In this document: positions 26,688 through 35,373 of the stretch, in pieces
Layout of the letters: each line of letters opens with the position of its first letter
How positions within the stretch are numbered: position 1 is the stretch's first letter
NCBI RefSeq assembly: GCF_003470665.1
Contig: NZ_QRJZ01000017.1
Coordinates: 1 to 48,740 of the forward strand
Direction: 5' to 3'
DNA from: Collinsella sp. AM17-1
GTDB lineage: Bacteria > Actinomycetota > Coriobacteriia > Coriobacteriales > Coriobacteriaceae
Length of the DNA stretch: 48,740 bases
Translations under genes and position numbers: made by a program
Notes under the pieces: model-generated
Database searches by the model: none
The model's input: only the letters and a program-made list of their open reading frames with translations
Told to the model about the DNA's origin: nothing

Positions 26688-27209
26688 TTACCTTACGTAG
26701 ACGACGTTGTCGCGGCGGGGTTTGGGCTCGGGTAGCGTGTCCTCGGCATAGCCCAGAATGCAGTGACCGACACCGCGCAGGCTGCCGTCGGCGGGCAGGC
26801 CCCAGCTGGCCAGTAGCTCCAGGCCCTCGGGCGAGTCAAAGACCTCATGCGCGCGGTGAATCCAGCACGAATCGACACCCAGTGCATAGGCGGCGTTGAG
26901 CAAGTTGCCCATGGCGAGCGAGCCGTCTTCCAGATGCGTGGGCACGCTGCGGTCAACCAGCACCACCACAACGGTCTTGGCACCATAGAAGGGGTCGCTG
27001 TTGCTGACCATGACCTGGGCGTTGAGCTGTGAGAGACGCTTGACGGTCGCGGGGTCGGTGACGGCGACAAACGTCACCGGTTGGCGGCCCATGCCGCTCG
27101 GTGCATATTGGCCAGCTTCGATAATACGTGCAAGCTTTTCGGCCTCGACGGGACGATCGCTGTATTTGCGGCAGCTGCGGCGGTGGATGAGCGCTTCGAT
27201 AGTCTCCAT
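26688..27209 (-). CDS. Nitroreductase-family FMN oxidoreductase
   Basis: This is a 173-residue member of the nitroreductase fold, small homodimeric FMN enzymes that use NAD(P)H. The N-terminal RRSCRKYSDRPVEAEKL (9-25) binds FMN phosphate. APSGMGRQPVTFVAVTD, GSLAMGNLLNAAYALGVDSCW and the C-terminal HCILGYAED are the standard blocks. The physiological substrate is not predictable. The ATG at 27209 is preceded by AAGGAGACACC, a strong site. The frame extends further up (27305) but without support. Confidence 0.92.
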   Translation of the reverse strand: METIEALIHRRSCRKYSDRPVEAEKLARIIEAGQYAPSGMGRQPVTFVAVTDPATVKRLSQLNAQVMVSNSDPFYGAKTVVVVLVDRSVPTHLEDGSLAMGNLLNAAYALGVDSCWIHRAHEVFDSPEGLELLASWGLPADGSLRGVGHCILGYAEDTLPEPKPRRDNVVYVR

Positions 27210-27504
27210 GGTGTCTCCTTGTAGTGGCGTTGCAGATGCCCCGTTCATACCCGTCGGGCTCAAACGGTAGACGGTCAATTGCCCGGCCAAAAGGATAGAT
27301 TCCAATTGGGAAAGTAGGTTTGCATAAAAGTACCTTCAGAATGTGACAAACAAATGGGATGGTTAAACGTTTTATCCCGTCTACCCTGCGGTTTTTTACC
27401 ACTTGCCTAAATGACGAACGCATAACCTCTGATAAAGGTTTTACTAAAGGAGTACCAACGTTTATCAATGCGCCGTGGTGGCGCCGGGCCAGGAGGTAAC
27501 TATC
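27210..27504. other. Intergenic region between nitroreductase and the 96-residue protein
   Basis: 295 nt, relatively AT-rich, with no gene seen. It must hold the divergent promoters for both neighbours. No convincing -35/-10 pair, riboswitch or palindrome was recognised. Confidence 0.5.
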
Positions 27505-27795
27505 ATGTTCCAGGCTGGAGATGTCGTCGAGACCGACTTCGAAGGATTTCTGAAGCTGCTGCGTTCCAAGACGCGCGCTTTTGTGACGATTGACGATCAC
27601 GAGTACTACATCACGCACACCGATGGCTATTGGCGTGTTCAGGATTGCGAGGCCCTCAACGACAAGGGCCACTTTACTGACTGCTCCGAGCTGGTCAACA
27701 CGGTCTGCGAGGTCGTCGAGCTGCCGTGGATTGCCGGCAAGAGCCTGCATGACAGCTTCTCGGGCGCTACGGTCTATGAGGCCGTCGCCGCCTAA
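27505..27795 (+). CDS. Small acidic protein of unknown function
   Basis: This is 96 residues, soluble, acidic, rich in Asp, Glu and aromatic residues, with four cysteines (QDCEALN, TDCSE, TVCEV and surroundings). I do not recognise a domain. The start at ATG 27505 is well supported by AGGAGG 9 nt upstream, and codon use is like that of its neighbours, so it is very likely a real gene. It is monocistronic, with its own terminator. It contains no membrane segment or signal. Confidence 0.75.
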   Translation: MFQAGDVVETDFEGFLKLLRSKTRAFVTIDDHEYYITHTDGYWRVQDCEALNDKGHFTDCSELVNTVCEVVELPWIAGKSLHDSFSGATVYEAVAA

Positions 27796-27821
27796 CAGGC
27801 AATAAAACCCGATTTTCACGT

Positions 27822-27857
27822 GACCGCTGGCGCCGCCCCCGCGCCGGCGGTCTTTTT
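27822..27857 (+). terminator. Terminator after the 96-residue protein gene
   Basis: An 11-bp stem GACCGCTGGCG with CGCCGGCGGTC (one wobble), followed by TTTTT. Confidence 0.88.
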
Positions 27858-27900
27858 CTGCCGATAGGCCATAAAAGTGCAGGCATTTGCGGAGAGCCTG

Positions 27901-27929
27901 TTGACGATAGTCAAAACTCGGACTAATCT
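27901..27929 (+). promoter_or_regulatory. Promoter of the marR-ABC exporter operon
   Basis: TTGACG (27901-27906), exactly 17 nt, TAATCT (27924-27929), 47 nt before the MarR ATG. A TTGAC-GATA-GTCAA palindrome covers the -35. Confidence 0.7.
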
Positions 27930-27960
27930 AGAGATATAAATTGGTCAAAAATCGGACAAT
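27901..27960. promoter_or_regulatory. Candidate MarR operators
   Basis: The perfect inverted repeat TTGAC-GATA-GTCAA (27901-27914) overlaps the -35. A direct repeat occurs at 27910-27927 and 27944-27960 (GTCAAAACTCGGAC and GTCAAAAATCGGAC). This fits autorepression by the downstream MarR protein. Confidence 0.5.
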
Positions 27961-27975
27961 CGAATGGTGGGATAG

Positions 27976-28476
27976 ATGGATAGTGCGGTTACGCTGGTCG
28001 ACTTCGACCGGTTGCTCAATGGACTCGACCATATCTATTCGGAGTTCTCGCGCGCCTGCGGTCTTTCGGACTGCGCTTACTGGATGCTCGTCGATACCAG
28101 CACGGCGGGCGGCAGTATTGCCGTAAGCCGCCTGACGAGCGAATGGTTCTACAGCAAGCAGACCATCAACTCGGCCATTAAAACCTTGACGGCGCGGGAC
28201 TTTGCAACGTTGGAGTTTGCCGAAGGCAGCCGTAAGAACAAGGTTGTGCGTTTGACCGAAGCGGGCATGCGGTTTGCCGAGCGTTATGCGCTGCCGGCGC
28301 TCAAGGCCGAGCAGCGAGCCTTTGGCGCGCTTGAGCCGTGTGAGCAACGCGAAATCATGCGCCTAATCGGAAAATTCTCTCAGGTGCTCGGCGATGAGTG
28401 CGATGCCTTTAAGCAACATATCGCTGCCGAGAGCCAGGCCGAGAATCAAGGTGAGGGGGAGTCGTGCGACTCTTAA
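27976..28476 (+). CDS. MarR-family transcriptional regulator
   Basis: This is a 166-residue winged-helix repressor. The recognition region VSRLTSEWFYSKQTINSAIK (about 50-69) is followed by the wing AEGSRKNKVVRLTEAG, as in MarR/SlyA proteins that release DNA on binding aromatic or toxic compounds. It is the first gene of an operon with a two-subunit ABC exporter; the stop overlaps the first exporter gene by 13 nt, so translation is coupled. Local regulation of the exporter is the obvious inference. ATG 27976 has GGTGGG upstream. Confidence 0.9.
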   Translation: MDSAVTLVDFDRLLNGLDHIYSEFSRACGLSDCAYWMLVDTSTAGGSIAVSRLTSEWFYSKQTINSAIKTLTARDFATLEFAEGSRKNKVVRLTEAGMRFAERYALPALKAEQRAFGALEPCEQREIMRLIGKFSQVLGDECDAFKQHIAAESQAENQGEGESCDS

Positions 28477-30200
28477 TGAGGTTTATGAAGCCGTATCGCA
28501 GGCTTGTCGCGGTGACGTTGTTGGTGCTGCTAATCGACAACGTTGGCACACTGCTGGTACCCACGATGTTGGCGAACATGGTCAACACCGGTATCACCAC
28601 GGGCGATGTCGACTACATTTTGCGCAACGGTCTCTACATGCTTATCGCGACCGGCATGGCCAGCGGCGGCGCGGTGTTGGGCTGCTATCTTTCGGCGCGC
28701 CTGGCCGCCAACGTGGCCTGCGATATCCGCAATGCCGTCTACGACAAGTCGCTCGAGCTGTCTGCCAGTGACTTTGAGCGCTTTGGCACGGGTTCGATGA
28801 TCACGCGCTCGCTCAACGACATCAACGTGATTCAGCAGGCGATTCTGCAGACCATTCAGCTGGTGCTGCCGGTGCCGTTCCTGGCGGTGGCAGGCATCAT
28901 CTTCGCCTGGCTCATCGATCCGGCCATGGGCATGCTTCTGGGCGTCGTGGTTGCGATCGTGCTGGTTGCGGCGGTCTTTACGGTTGCCAACGCGGCTCCG
29001 ATTTTTATGCGCTTGCAGAGCTTTATCGACCGTATGAACGTGGTGCTGCGCGAAAACATCGTGGGCGTGCGCGTCATCCGTGCGTTTAACAAGGAGCGTC
29101 GTGAGGAACAGCGCCTGGACGAGGTGTTTAGCGACTACGCCGCCAACGCCATCAAAGTCAACCATCTGTTTGTGGGCCTCGACAGCTCCACCTTCTTTCT
29201 GATGAATATCGCCGAGGTGGCGGTACTGTGGGTGGGCGGCAACCGCGTGGGCGCCCACGCCATGCAGATCGCGAGCATCTCGGCGGTGCTGGAGTACGCG
29301 CTTCTGATCCTGTTCTTTGTGATGATGGCCCAGATGGTGGTGCTGACGCTTCCGCGTGCCGCCGCATGTCTGAACCGCGCACAGCAGGTGCTGGAGATTA
29401 AGCCGAGCATCGTCGATGGCCAGCGTACGCTCGATGCGGCCGCGTCCGACTCAAAGGACGGGGCCGATGCGGTCGCCGTGTTCGATCACATGTCGTTTCG
29501 CTTTGACGATGCCGACGAGGACACCCTGTGCGACCTGAGCTTTGCCTGTCGTCGCGGGCAGACCACCGCGATCGTGGGCTCGACCGGTTCGGGTAAGTCG
29601 ACGGTGGCAAAGCTCTTGCTGCGTTTTCACGATGCCACGAAGGGCGCCATTCGCCTGGACGGTGTTGACCTGCGCGACCTTTCGCAAGACGAGATTCGCG
29701 GGCGCATTGCCTACGTCCCGCAGAAGGCATGGCTGTTCTCGGGCACCGTGGCAAGCAATTTGCGCTTTGGCAACGAAGACGCGACCGAGGCCGATATGCT
29801 CCACGCGCTCCAGGTTGCCCAGAGCACCTTTGTGCTCGATCAGCCGCAGGGGCTCGATACCCCGGTAGCGCAGGGTGGCACGAACTTTTCGGGCGGTCAG
29901 CGCCAGCGCCTGGCCATTGCCCGCGCGCTCATGAAGCGCGCCGACCTGTATATCTTCGACGACAGTTTTTCGGCCCTGGACTTTAAGACCGATGCGGCAC
30001 TGCGCCATGCGCTGCAGGAGGAGACGCGCGACGCTGCGGTGCTCATCATCGCGCAGCGCATCTCGACGATCTTGCATGCCGACCAGATCGTGGTGCTCAA
30101 GGACGGCGAGGTCGTGGGCCTGGGCACGCACGACGAGCTCATGGAAACCTGCGAGGTGTACCGCGCTATCGCGGAATCGCAGATGAAGGGAGGTGAGTAG
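28464..30200 (+). CDS. ABC exporter subunit 1 (degenerate ATPase site, TM287-like)
   Basis: This is a 578-residue half-exporter: six membrane helices (1 to about 310) then the nucleotide-binding domain. Walker A GSTGSGKST is near residue 372 and the signature FSGGQRQR near 475. Walker B reads YIFDDSFSALD, with Asp in place of the catalytic Glu. The switch loop reads IIAQRIST, with Gln in place of His. These two changes mark the non-catalytic partner of heterodimeric multidrug exporters such as TM287/288, LmrCD and BmrCD. It starts at GTG 28464 behind GGGGGAG, overlapping marR. Subunit 2 follows after one base. Confidence 0.93.
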   Translation: MRLLMRFMKPYRRLVAVTLLVLLIDNVGTLLVPTMLANMVNTGITTGDVDYILRNGLYMLIATGMASGGAVLGCYLSARLAANVACDIRNAVYDKSLELSASDFERFGTGSMITRSLNDINVIQQAILQTIQLVLPVPFLAVAGIIFAWLIDPAMGMLLGVVVAIVLVAAVFTVANAAPIFMRLQSFIDRMNVVLRENIVGVRVIRAFNKERREEQRLDEVFSDYAANAIKVNHLFVGLDSSTFFLMNIAEVAVLWVGGNRVGAHAMQIASISAVLEYALLILFFVMMAQMVVLTLPRAAACLNRAQQVLEIKPSIVDGQRTLDAAASDSKDGADAVAVFDHMSFRFDDADEDTLCDLSFACRRGQTTAIVGSTGSGKSTVAKLLLRFHDATKGAIRLDGVDLRDLSQDEIRGRIAYVPQKAWLFSGTVASNLRFGNEDATEADMLHALQVAQSTFVLDQPQGLDTPVAQGGTNFSGGQRQRLAIARALMKRADLYIFDDSFSALDFKTDAALRHALQEETRDAAVLIIAQRISTILHADQIVVLKDGEVVGLGTHDELMETCEVYRAIAESQMKGGE

Positions 30201-30201
30201 C

Positions 30202-32217
30202 ATGACCGAGGAGCTCAAGAAGTGCGGTGACGCAATCGATTCGAACGCTGTGGACGCTGGCGAGAAAACGGTCGAGCAGGCTGCCGCGTCGACCGAGCTG
30301 GATGACGCCGCCAGGGCTGCGGCCGAGCGCGAGGCTCGTCGCCAGGCGCTGTACGAGGAAAACGAGCGTGCCGAGGACGAACGTGCCCGTGCCGAGGCAG
30401 AGCGCATGCGCGATGTTGACGACGAGGACGAGGACGAGACGCCCCGCGACACCTGGGCGACGGTGCGCCGCCTGTGGAGCGAGGCCGCCGGCGACCATTG
30501 GCGTTTCTATATCGTGTTCGCGAGCATCGTGTTCTATGCCATCTTTAACACCGCGGCGCCGGCCTACAGCGCCCGCGTGATCGATGAACTGTGGGGGCAC
30601 ATGAAGGTGGCGTTTGCCAACAACACTACCTTCAGCATTACCTGGGAGAACTGCGGCAGGACCATCTTCATCTACTTTATGATCTGGACCGCCGCCGCCT
30701 CGTTCTACGCACTCCAGAGCTTTTTGATGTCGAGCGTTGCCGAGCGCCTCAACCTGCGCCTACGCAACCGCATCGCACAAAAGCTCAACCGTCTGCCGCT
30801 TGCCTACTTTGACGCGCATCGTCCCGGCGAGGTCGTCAGCCGTGCGACCAACGACTTGGACAAGATGTCCGAGAGCATGCAGCGCGGCTTGCTGCAGCTT
30901 CTGGTGTCGATCGGTACGGTTGTGGGCGCTGTGAGCATGATGTTTGTGTTCAGCGTCGAGCTCACGCTCGTCTTTTTGGGCTTTACGGCGGTGTCGCTGC
31001 TGGTGACCAAGGTAGTTTCGCGCCGCACGCATGACGTGACGGGCGAGCGCCAGGAGTGGGTGTCCAAGATTACGAGTGCGGTCGAGGAGGGCTATTCGGG
31101 CCGCCTGGTGATTCGCGCGTTCAACCGTGAGCGCCAGAGCTCGGCCGAGGTGCATGAGGCTTCGAACGAGTTGGCGCGCGTGAGCACCAAGGCCGACTTT
31201 ATGATTAACGCCGTCGGCCCTGCGGTGCGCTTTATCGGCCGTTTGGCGCAGATCGTGATTGCGCTGGTGGGCTGCAGCATGCTGGTTGCCGGGCATATGA
31301 CCGTCGGCGTGTTCCAGGCGTTCTTCCAGTTTATCTACGAGGCGTCCGAACCCATGACGCAGTTGTCGTTTACCTTTAACTCGCTGCAGAGCGCGCTGGC
31401 GAGCGCAGAGCGCGTGTTCGACCTGCTCGATGAGCCCGAGATGGAGGCCGATCCGCAGCCGGGCGAGGCTGCCAAGCTGCCGGGCAAGGTGGAGGGCCGC
31501 GTCGCTTTTGAGCACGTGCGCTTTGGCTATGCGCCCGACAAGCCGCTCATGCGCGACGTGTCGTTTGCCGCCGAGCCGGGTCAGAAGATCGCCGTGGTGG
31601 GAACCACGGGTGCGGGTAAGACCACGCTCATCAATCTGCTCATGCGCTTCTACGAGATCGACGGTGGCCGCATTACCCTCGACGGTGTGGACACGAGCCG
31701 CATGGACCGCGGCGAGCTGCGCCAGCAGTTTGGCATGGTGTTGCAGGACGCCTGGCTGTTCGATGGCACCATTGCCGAGAACATCGCCTACGGCTGTCCC
31801 GAGGCGACGCGCGACGAGATCGTGGCAGCTGCGCGCGCCGCGCAGGTCGACTTCTTTGTGCGCACCATGCCGCAGGGTTATGACACGCGGGTGGCCAACG
31901 ATGCCGAGAGCATTAGCCAGGGTCAGCGCCAGCTGCTGACCATTGCGCGCGTGCTGCTCAACAACCCGGCGATCCTCATCCTGGACGAGGCGACGTCGAG
32001 CGTGGACACGCGCACCGAGCTTGCCATCGGCCGCGCCATGGACGCGCTCATGCGCGGGCGCACGAGCTTTGTGATCGCGCACCGTCTGTCGACGATCGTC
32101 GATGCCGACCTCATCCTGGTCATGGATCACGGCAATATCATCGAGCAGGGTACGCACAAGGAGCTGCTGGCTGCCGAGGGCGCTTACGCCGACCTCTACC
32201 TAAGCCAGTTCGCATAA
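30202..32217 (+). CDS. ABC exporter subunit 2 (catalytic)
   Basis: This is a 671-residue half-exporter forming a heterodimer with the preceding protein. An unusual charged, Ala/Glu/Arg-rich N-terminal extension of about 95 residues, likely coiled coil, precedes membrane helix 1. The ATPase domain is complete: Walker A GTTGAGKTT (about 467), Walker B ILILDEATSSVD with catalytic Glu (about 591) and VIAHRLST with its His (about 624). The signature motif is ISQGQRQL, as expected for the partner that completes the degenerate site. ATG 30202 follows AGGGAGGTG. Substrates are probably hydrophobic compounds sensed by the MarR regulator. Confidence 0.93.
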   Translation: MTEELKKCGDAIDSNAVDAGEKTVEQAAASTELDDAARAAAEREARRQALYEENERAEDERARAEAERMRDVDDEDEDETPRDTWATVRRLWSEAAGDHWRFYIVFASIVFYAIFNTAAPAYSARVIDELWGHMKVAFANNTTFSITWENCGRTIFIYFMIWTAAASFYALQSFLMSSVAERLNLRLRNRIAQKLNRLPLAYFDAHRPGEVVSRATNDLDKMSESMQRGLLQLLVSIGTVVGAVSMMFVFSVELTLVFLGFTAVSLLVTKVVSRRTHDVTGERQEWVSKITSAVEEGYSGRLVIRAFNRERQSSAEVHEASNELARVSTKADFMINAVGPAVRFIGRLAQIVIALVGCSMLVAGHMTVGVFQAFFQFIYEASEPMTQLSFTFNSLQSALASAERVFDLLDEPEMEADPQPGEAAKLPGKVEGRVAFEHVRFGYAPDKPLMRDVSFAAEPGQKIAVVGTTGAGKTTLINLLMRFYEIDGGRITLDGVDTSRMDRGELRQQFGMVLQDAWLFDGTIAENIAYGCPEATRDEIVAAARAAQVDFFVRTMPQGYDTRVANDAESISQGQRQLLTIARVLLNNPAILILDEATSSVDTRTELAIGRAMDALMRGRTSFVIAHRLSTIVDADLILVMDHGNIIEQGTHKELLAAEGAYADLYLSQFA

Positions 32218-32256
32218 GGTGACAAAGGGGCAGTCCCGCATGTCGCATCGAAAAGA

Positions 32257-32294
32257 AGGCGCGCCGGGGGCGGATTCCCTGGCGCGCCTTTTGT
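32257..32294. terminator. Bidirectional terminator between exporter operon and cysE
   Basis: A perfect 10-bp stem AAGGCGCGCC (32257-32266) with GGCGCGCCTT (32281-32290), followed by TT on the + strand. Confidence 0.85.
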
Positions 32295-32328
32295 GCTGGC
32301 GTTCATGCTGTGGCGGCTGCCCACGGCC

Positions 32329-33033
32329 CTAGCGCTCGTCCACGAGCTTGGCGACGAGGGCTTTGAGCTCGGCCACCTCTCGCTCGAGTTCCTTGACGCG
32401 ACGGGCGTTTTCGTTGATGCCCTGGCGGTTGAGGGCGCTCTGCTCGGCGGCATCGTCGGGCATGTACTCGCGATGCTGCTTGGCGTCGAAGCTCTCCTCG
32501 AACACGCGGCAGCCGTTGCGCTTGATGATGCGCCCGGGCACGCCCACGACGGTGCAGTTGTCGGGCACGTCCTTGACGACGACCGAGTTGCCGCCGATCT
32601 TGACGTTGTCGCCAATGTGGATGTTGCCAAGCACCTTGGCGCCCGTGCCCACCGTGACATTGTTGCCCAGGGTGGGGTGGCGTTTGCCGGTCTCGTTGCC
32701 GGTACCGCCGAGCGTGACGCCTTGGTAGAGCACGCAGTTGTCGCCCACAATGGTGGTCTCGCCGATGACGACGCCCATGGCATGGTCGATAAAGAAGTGC
32801 TTGCCGATCTGTGCGGCAGGGTGAATCTCGACGCCGGTGATATGGCGGGTGATTTGCGAGAGCACGCGGGCGAGCGAGCGGTGGCCATGTTCCCAGAGCC
32901 AGTGCTCGGGCACGTGGTTCCACTTGGCGTGCAGGCCTGGGTAAGAAAGGAAGATGACTAGGCCGTTTTGCGCGGCGGGGTCCTGCGCCTGGACGGTCTT
33001 GATGTCCTCGCGAATGGTATTGATAAAGCTCAC
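32329..33033 (-). CDS. cysE: Serine O-acetyltransferase
   Basis: This 234-residue enzyme makes O-acetylserine from serine and acetyl-CoA, the first committed step of cysteine synthesis. The N-terminal helical part ([19 protein letters not shown]) leads into a left-handed beta-helix with hexapeptide repeats ([39 protein letters not shown]). The active-site region is [21 protein letters not shown] chose the GTG at 33033 because AAGGGAGG lies just upstream and the family normally starts here. A C-terminal tail with a predicted coiled coil extends beyond the helix. No cysK is adjacent. Confidence 0.94.
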   Translation of the reverse strand: MSFINTIREDIKTVQAQDPAAQNGLVIFLSYPGLHAKWNHVPEHWLWEHGHRSLARVLSQITRHITGVEIHPAAQIGKHFFIDHAMGVVIGETTIVGDNCVLYQGVTLGGTGNETGKRHPTLGNNVTVGTGAKVLGNIHIGDNVKIGGNSVVVKDVPDNCTVVGVPGRIIKRNGCRVFEESFDAKQHREYMPDDAAEQSALNRQGINENARRVKELEREVAELKALVAKLVDER

Positions 33034-33257
33034 CGGCCGCCCTCCCTTAGCGCCGCGACAATGCAATTCAATAAAGTATAGCGATTCGCTAGGGATTAAG
33101 AAGGGCGATCTTGCTTTGCTTTGGGCGACAAGTGTCAGTTATGCAAACTTGCTGGTAATGGAGTCATGCTTTTGTGGGGTTGCGCACGAGGGGGCGCCGC
33201 AACCGTATACTGGTCAACTTGGACGTGTCCGCGCCCACAACTGAGAGGTTTAGCTTC

Positions 33258-33905
33258 ATGGGTTTCATTAATTTTATCGCCGAGCTGCTCAAGGACCCGC
33301 GCACCGCGATCGCCAGTTGGATCGCCGCCGGCCCGCTTATGGCCTACGGCTGCGTGTTCCTGATCATCTTTATCGAGACGGGCGTGGTGTTCTTCCCGTT
33401 CCTTCCCGGCGATTCGCTGCTGTTCGCCTCGGGCTTCTTTGCCCACAACGGCGGCTTTAACATCGTGGCGCTTCTGGCCACCGCATGGGCCGCGGCCATC
33501 CTGGGCGATCAGTGCAACTTTATGATCGGTCACTTCTTTGGCAAAAAGATCATCGCTTCGGGCAAGGTCAAGGCCATGACGCCCGAGCGCATTAAAAAGT
33601 CCGAGGACTTCTTGGACAAATGGGGCCACCTGGCCATCTTCCTGGGTCGCTTCTTTCCGTTTATCCGCACCTTTGTGCCTTTTATCGCCGGCATGGGCGG
33701 CATGCACTGGCGCAACTTTGTCATCTTTAACGTGCTGGGTGGCATTACCTGGTCGACGGTCTTTACGCTGCTGGGCTACTTCTTTGGCGGCATCCCCTTT
33801 GTGCAGGAGCACTTTGAGCTGCTGATTATCGGCATCGTCGCCGTGTCGATTATCCCGACCGTGGTCGGCCTGGTTAAGGCAAAGCTGGGCAAAAAGAACG
33901 CGTAG
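33258..33905 (+). CDS. DedA-family (SNARE-associated) membrane protein
   Basis: This is a 215-residue membrane protein. FIETGVVFFPFLPGDSLLFASGFF and FLGRFFPFIRTFVPFIAGMG are the diagnostic DedA/VTT blocks with the conserved Glu, Gly-Asp and Arg residues. Members are implicated in flipping undecaprenyl phosphate or phospholipids and in membrane homeostasis. The start at ATG 33258 has GAGAGG upstream. A possible TATACT -10 box lies at 33206-33211 with TTGCGC 20 nt before it. It stands alone between cysE (divergent) and its own terminator. Confidence 0.92.
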   Translation: MGFINFIAELLKDPRTAIASWIAAGPLMAYGCVFLIIFIETGVVFFPFLPGDSLLFASGFFAHNGGFNIVALLATAWAAAILGDQCNFMIGHFFGKKIIASGKVKAMTPERIKKSEDFLDKWGHLAIFLGRFFPFIRTFVPFIAGMGGMHWRNFVIFNVLGGITWSTVFTLLGYFFGGIPFVQEHFELLIIGIVAVSIIPTVVGLVKAKLGKKNA

Positions 33906-33934
33906 CTCGAGCCAGCACACAAACCGTGCAGTTG

Positions 33935-33968
33935 AGGCCCGTCACCGCTTACGGTGGCGGGCCTTTTT
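33935..33968 (+). terminator. Terminator after the DedA gene
   Basis: A 12-bp stem AGGCCCGTCACC / GGTGGCGGGCCT (one wobble) with a 6-nt loop and T5. Confidence 0.9.
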
Positions 33969-33988
33969 GCTTCGGTCAAATGAAAATA

Positions 33989-34004
33989 CTTTAGTTAGTT
34001 AAAG
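33989..34004. promoter_or_regulatory. Palindromic operator CTTTAGTTAGTTAAAG before ilvE
   Basis: A perfect CTTTA-N6-TAAAG inverted repeat 31 nt upstream of the ilvE -10 box. It is identical at 15 of 16 bases to the reverse strand of 10783-10798 before the amino-acid ABC operon. Its position, overlapping or just upstream of the -35, suits a repressor or activator site. Confidence 0.6.
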
Positions 34005-34034
34005 AAAAACGTTTTATCCGATGCGTGTGCGGAG

Positions 34035-34040
34035 TACAAT
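34035..34040 (+). promoter_or_regulatory. -10 box TACAAT of ilvE
   Basis: A gTACAAT box 153 nt upstream of the ilvE ATG, leaving a leader of about 150 nt. The -35 (around 34012) is weak, which may mean an activator is needed. Confidence 0.5.
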
Positions 34041-34047
34041 CTCGTGC

Positions 34048-34197
34048 ATGCGAATCGACGTGCCATCGGCTTCGATGCCGTTCGCGTGTCCCGTCCGGCT
34101 CTACGCTCCGGGCGTGCGACGTTGCGACGCGGTCGGCCTCGGTCCTTGCGTACGAGTTCGCGAGTTTGCAACTGTGTATGTAAGGAGCGACATATGA
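34048..34197 (+). promoter_or_regulatory. Candidate 49-codon leaderless upstream ORF before ilvE
   Basis: ATG 34048 lies 7 nt after TACAAT and opens a frame that stays open for 49 codons. It ends in TGA (34195-34197), overlapping the ilvE ATG as ATGA. The encoded peptide has eight valines, two leucines and two isoleucines but no run of them. Its GC3 is lower than in neighbouring genes, so it may be only a non-coding leader. Confidence 0.3.
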
Positions 34198-35246
34198 CTG
34201 TCGAGAAGAAGGATATCGATTGGGGTAGCCTCGGCTTTGGCTACATGAAGACCGATTACAGCTACGAGGCCCATTGGAAGGACGGCGAGTGGGACGAGGG
34301 TGGCCTGACCACCGACCACACCCTGCACGTCTCCGAGTGCGGTGGCATCTTCCATTACTGCCAGGAGGTCTTTGAGGGCCTGAAGGCCTACACCGCCGAG
34401 GACGGCAGCATCGTCTGCTTCCGTCCCGACATGAATGCTGAGCGTATGTATAACTCTGCCCAGCGCCTCGAGATGCCGCCGTTCCCCAAGGACAAGTTTG
34501 TTGAGGCCGTCAAGCAGGTCGTTTCTGCCAACGCCGCTTGGGTTCCGCCCTTCGGCTCTGGCGCAACCCTGTATGTGCGTCCGTTTATGATCGGCTCCGG
34601 TGACGTGATCGGCGTGGCTCCCGCTCCTGAATACACGTTTCGCATTCTCGTGACCCCGGTCGGTCCGTACTTTAAGGGCGGCCTTAAGCCCGTCAAGCTG
34701 CGCGTTTCCGAGTACGACCGCGCCGCACCGCACGGCACCGGCAACATCAAGGCCGGCCTCAACTACGCCATGTCCCTGAAGCCCACGATGGAGGCTCACC
34801 GCGAGGGTTATGCCGAGAACCTGTATCTCGACTCCGAGTCCCGCACCTATGTCGAGGAGACCGGTGGCGCTAACGTCCTGTTCGTGAAGGAGGATGGCAC
34901 CCTCGTCGTTCCGCAGTCGCACACCGACTCCATCCTGCCCTCCATCACCCGCCGTTCGCTCGTTCAGGTTGCTCAGGACCTGGGCATGACCGTCGACCAG
35001 CGTCCCGTCGAGTGGGCCGAGGTCAAGGCCGGCACCTTTGTGGAGTGCGGCCTGTGCGGCACCGCTGCCGTCATCTCCCCGGTTGGTGAGATCGACAACA
35101 AGGTCTACGGTGCCGACGAGACTGTGACCTTCCCGGCTGGCTACACCGAGATCGGCCCCGTGATGAAGAAACTTCGCGAGACCCTGACGGGCATCCAGTC
35201 TGGTGCTGTTGAGGATAAGCACAACTGGGTTTACACCGTCGCGTAA
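34194..35246 (+). CDS. ilvE: Branched-chain amino-acid aminotransferase
   Basis: This is a 350-residue class IV PLP aminotransferase converting leucine, isoleucine and valine to their 2-oxo acids and back. The PLP lysine is K186 in GTGNIKAGLNYA. EVFEGLKAYTAEDGSIVCFR, YVEETGGANVLFV and VEWAEVKAGTFVECGLCGTA are diagnostic of the BCAT family. The ATG at 34194 follows TAAGGAGCGACAT. Its leader and palindromic operator are listed separately. It is monocistronic, ended by a strong terminator. Confidence 0.95.
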   Translation: MTVEKKDIDWGSLGFGYMKTDYSYEAHWKDGEWDEGGLTTDHTLHVSECGGIFHYCQEVFEGLKAYTAEDGSIVCFRPDMNAERMYNSAQRLEMPPFPKDKFVEAVKQVVSANAAWVPPFGSGATLYVRPFMIGSGDVIGVAPAPEYTFRILVTPVGPYFKGGLKPVKLRVSEYDRAAPHGTGNIKAGLNYAMSLKPTMEAHREGYAENLYLDSESRTYVEETGGANVLFVKEDGTLVVPQSHTDSILPSITRRSLVQVAQDLGMTVDQRPVEWAEVKAGTFVECGLCGTAAVISPVGEIDNKVYGADETVTFPAGYTEIGPVMKKLRETLTGIQSGAVEDKHNWVYTVA

Positions 35247-35315
35247 TTTGTCTTATCCGCCCTGCGGGCTCGGCGATGTCACAACGAACAATAATTAATC
35301 TGAATTAAAGATGGT

Positions 35316-35345
35316 GCGCGGCCTTTTAGGCCGCGCTTTTGTTTT
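35316..35345 (+). terminator. Terminator after ilvE
   Basis: A perfect 8-bp stem GCGCGGCC (35316-35323) with GGCCGCGC (35329-35336), then TTTTGTTTT. Confidence 0.9.
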
Positions 35346-35373
35346 GCGTCGCGCCATGTGGGGGTGGTGGCGA

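Noticed and set aside
32219..32240. Possible seventh member of the GGGACAG palindrome group (GGGGCAGTCCC)
   Set aside because: Only the core resembles the family; no inverted-repeat arms are present.
34041..34193. Classical branched-chain attenuator or T-box before ilvE
   Set aside because: There are no runs of Leu, Ile or Val codons, no T-box sequence and no terminator hairpin with a T tract in the leader.
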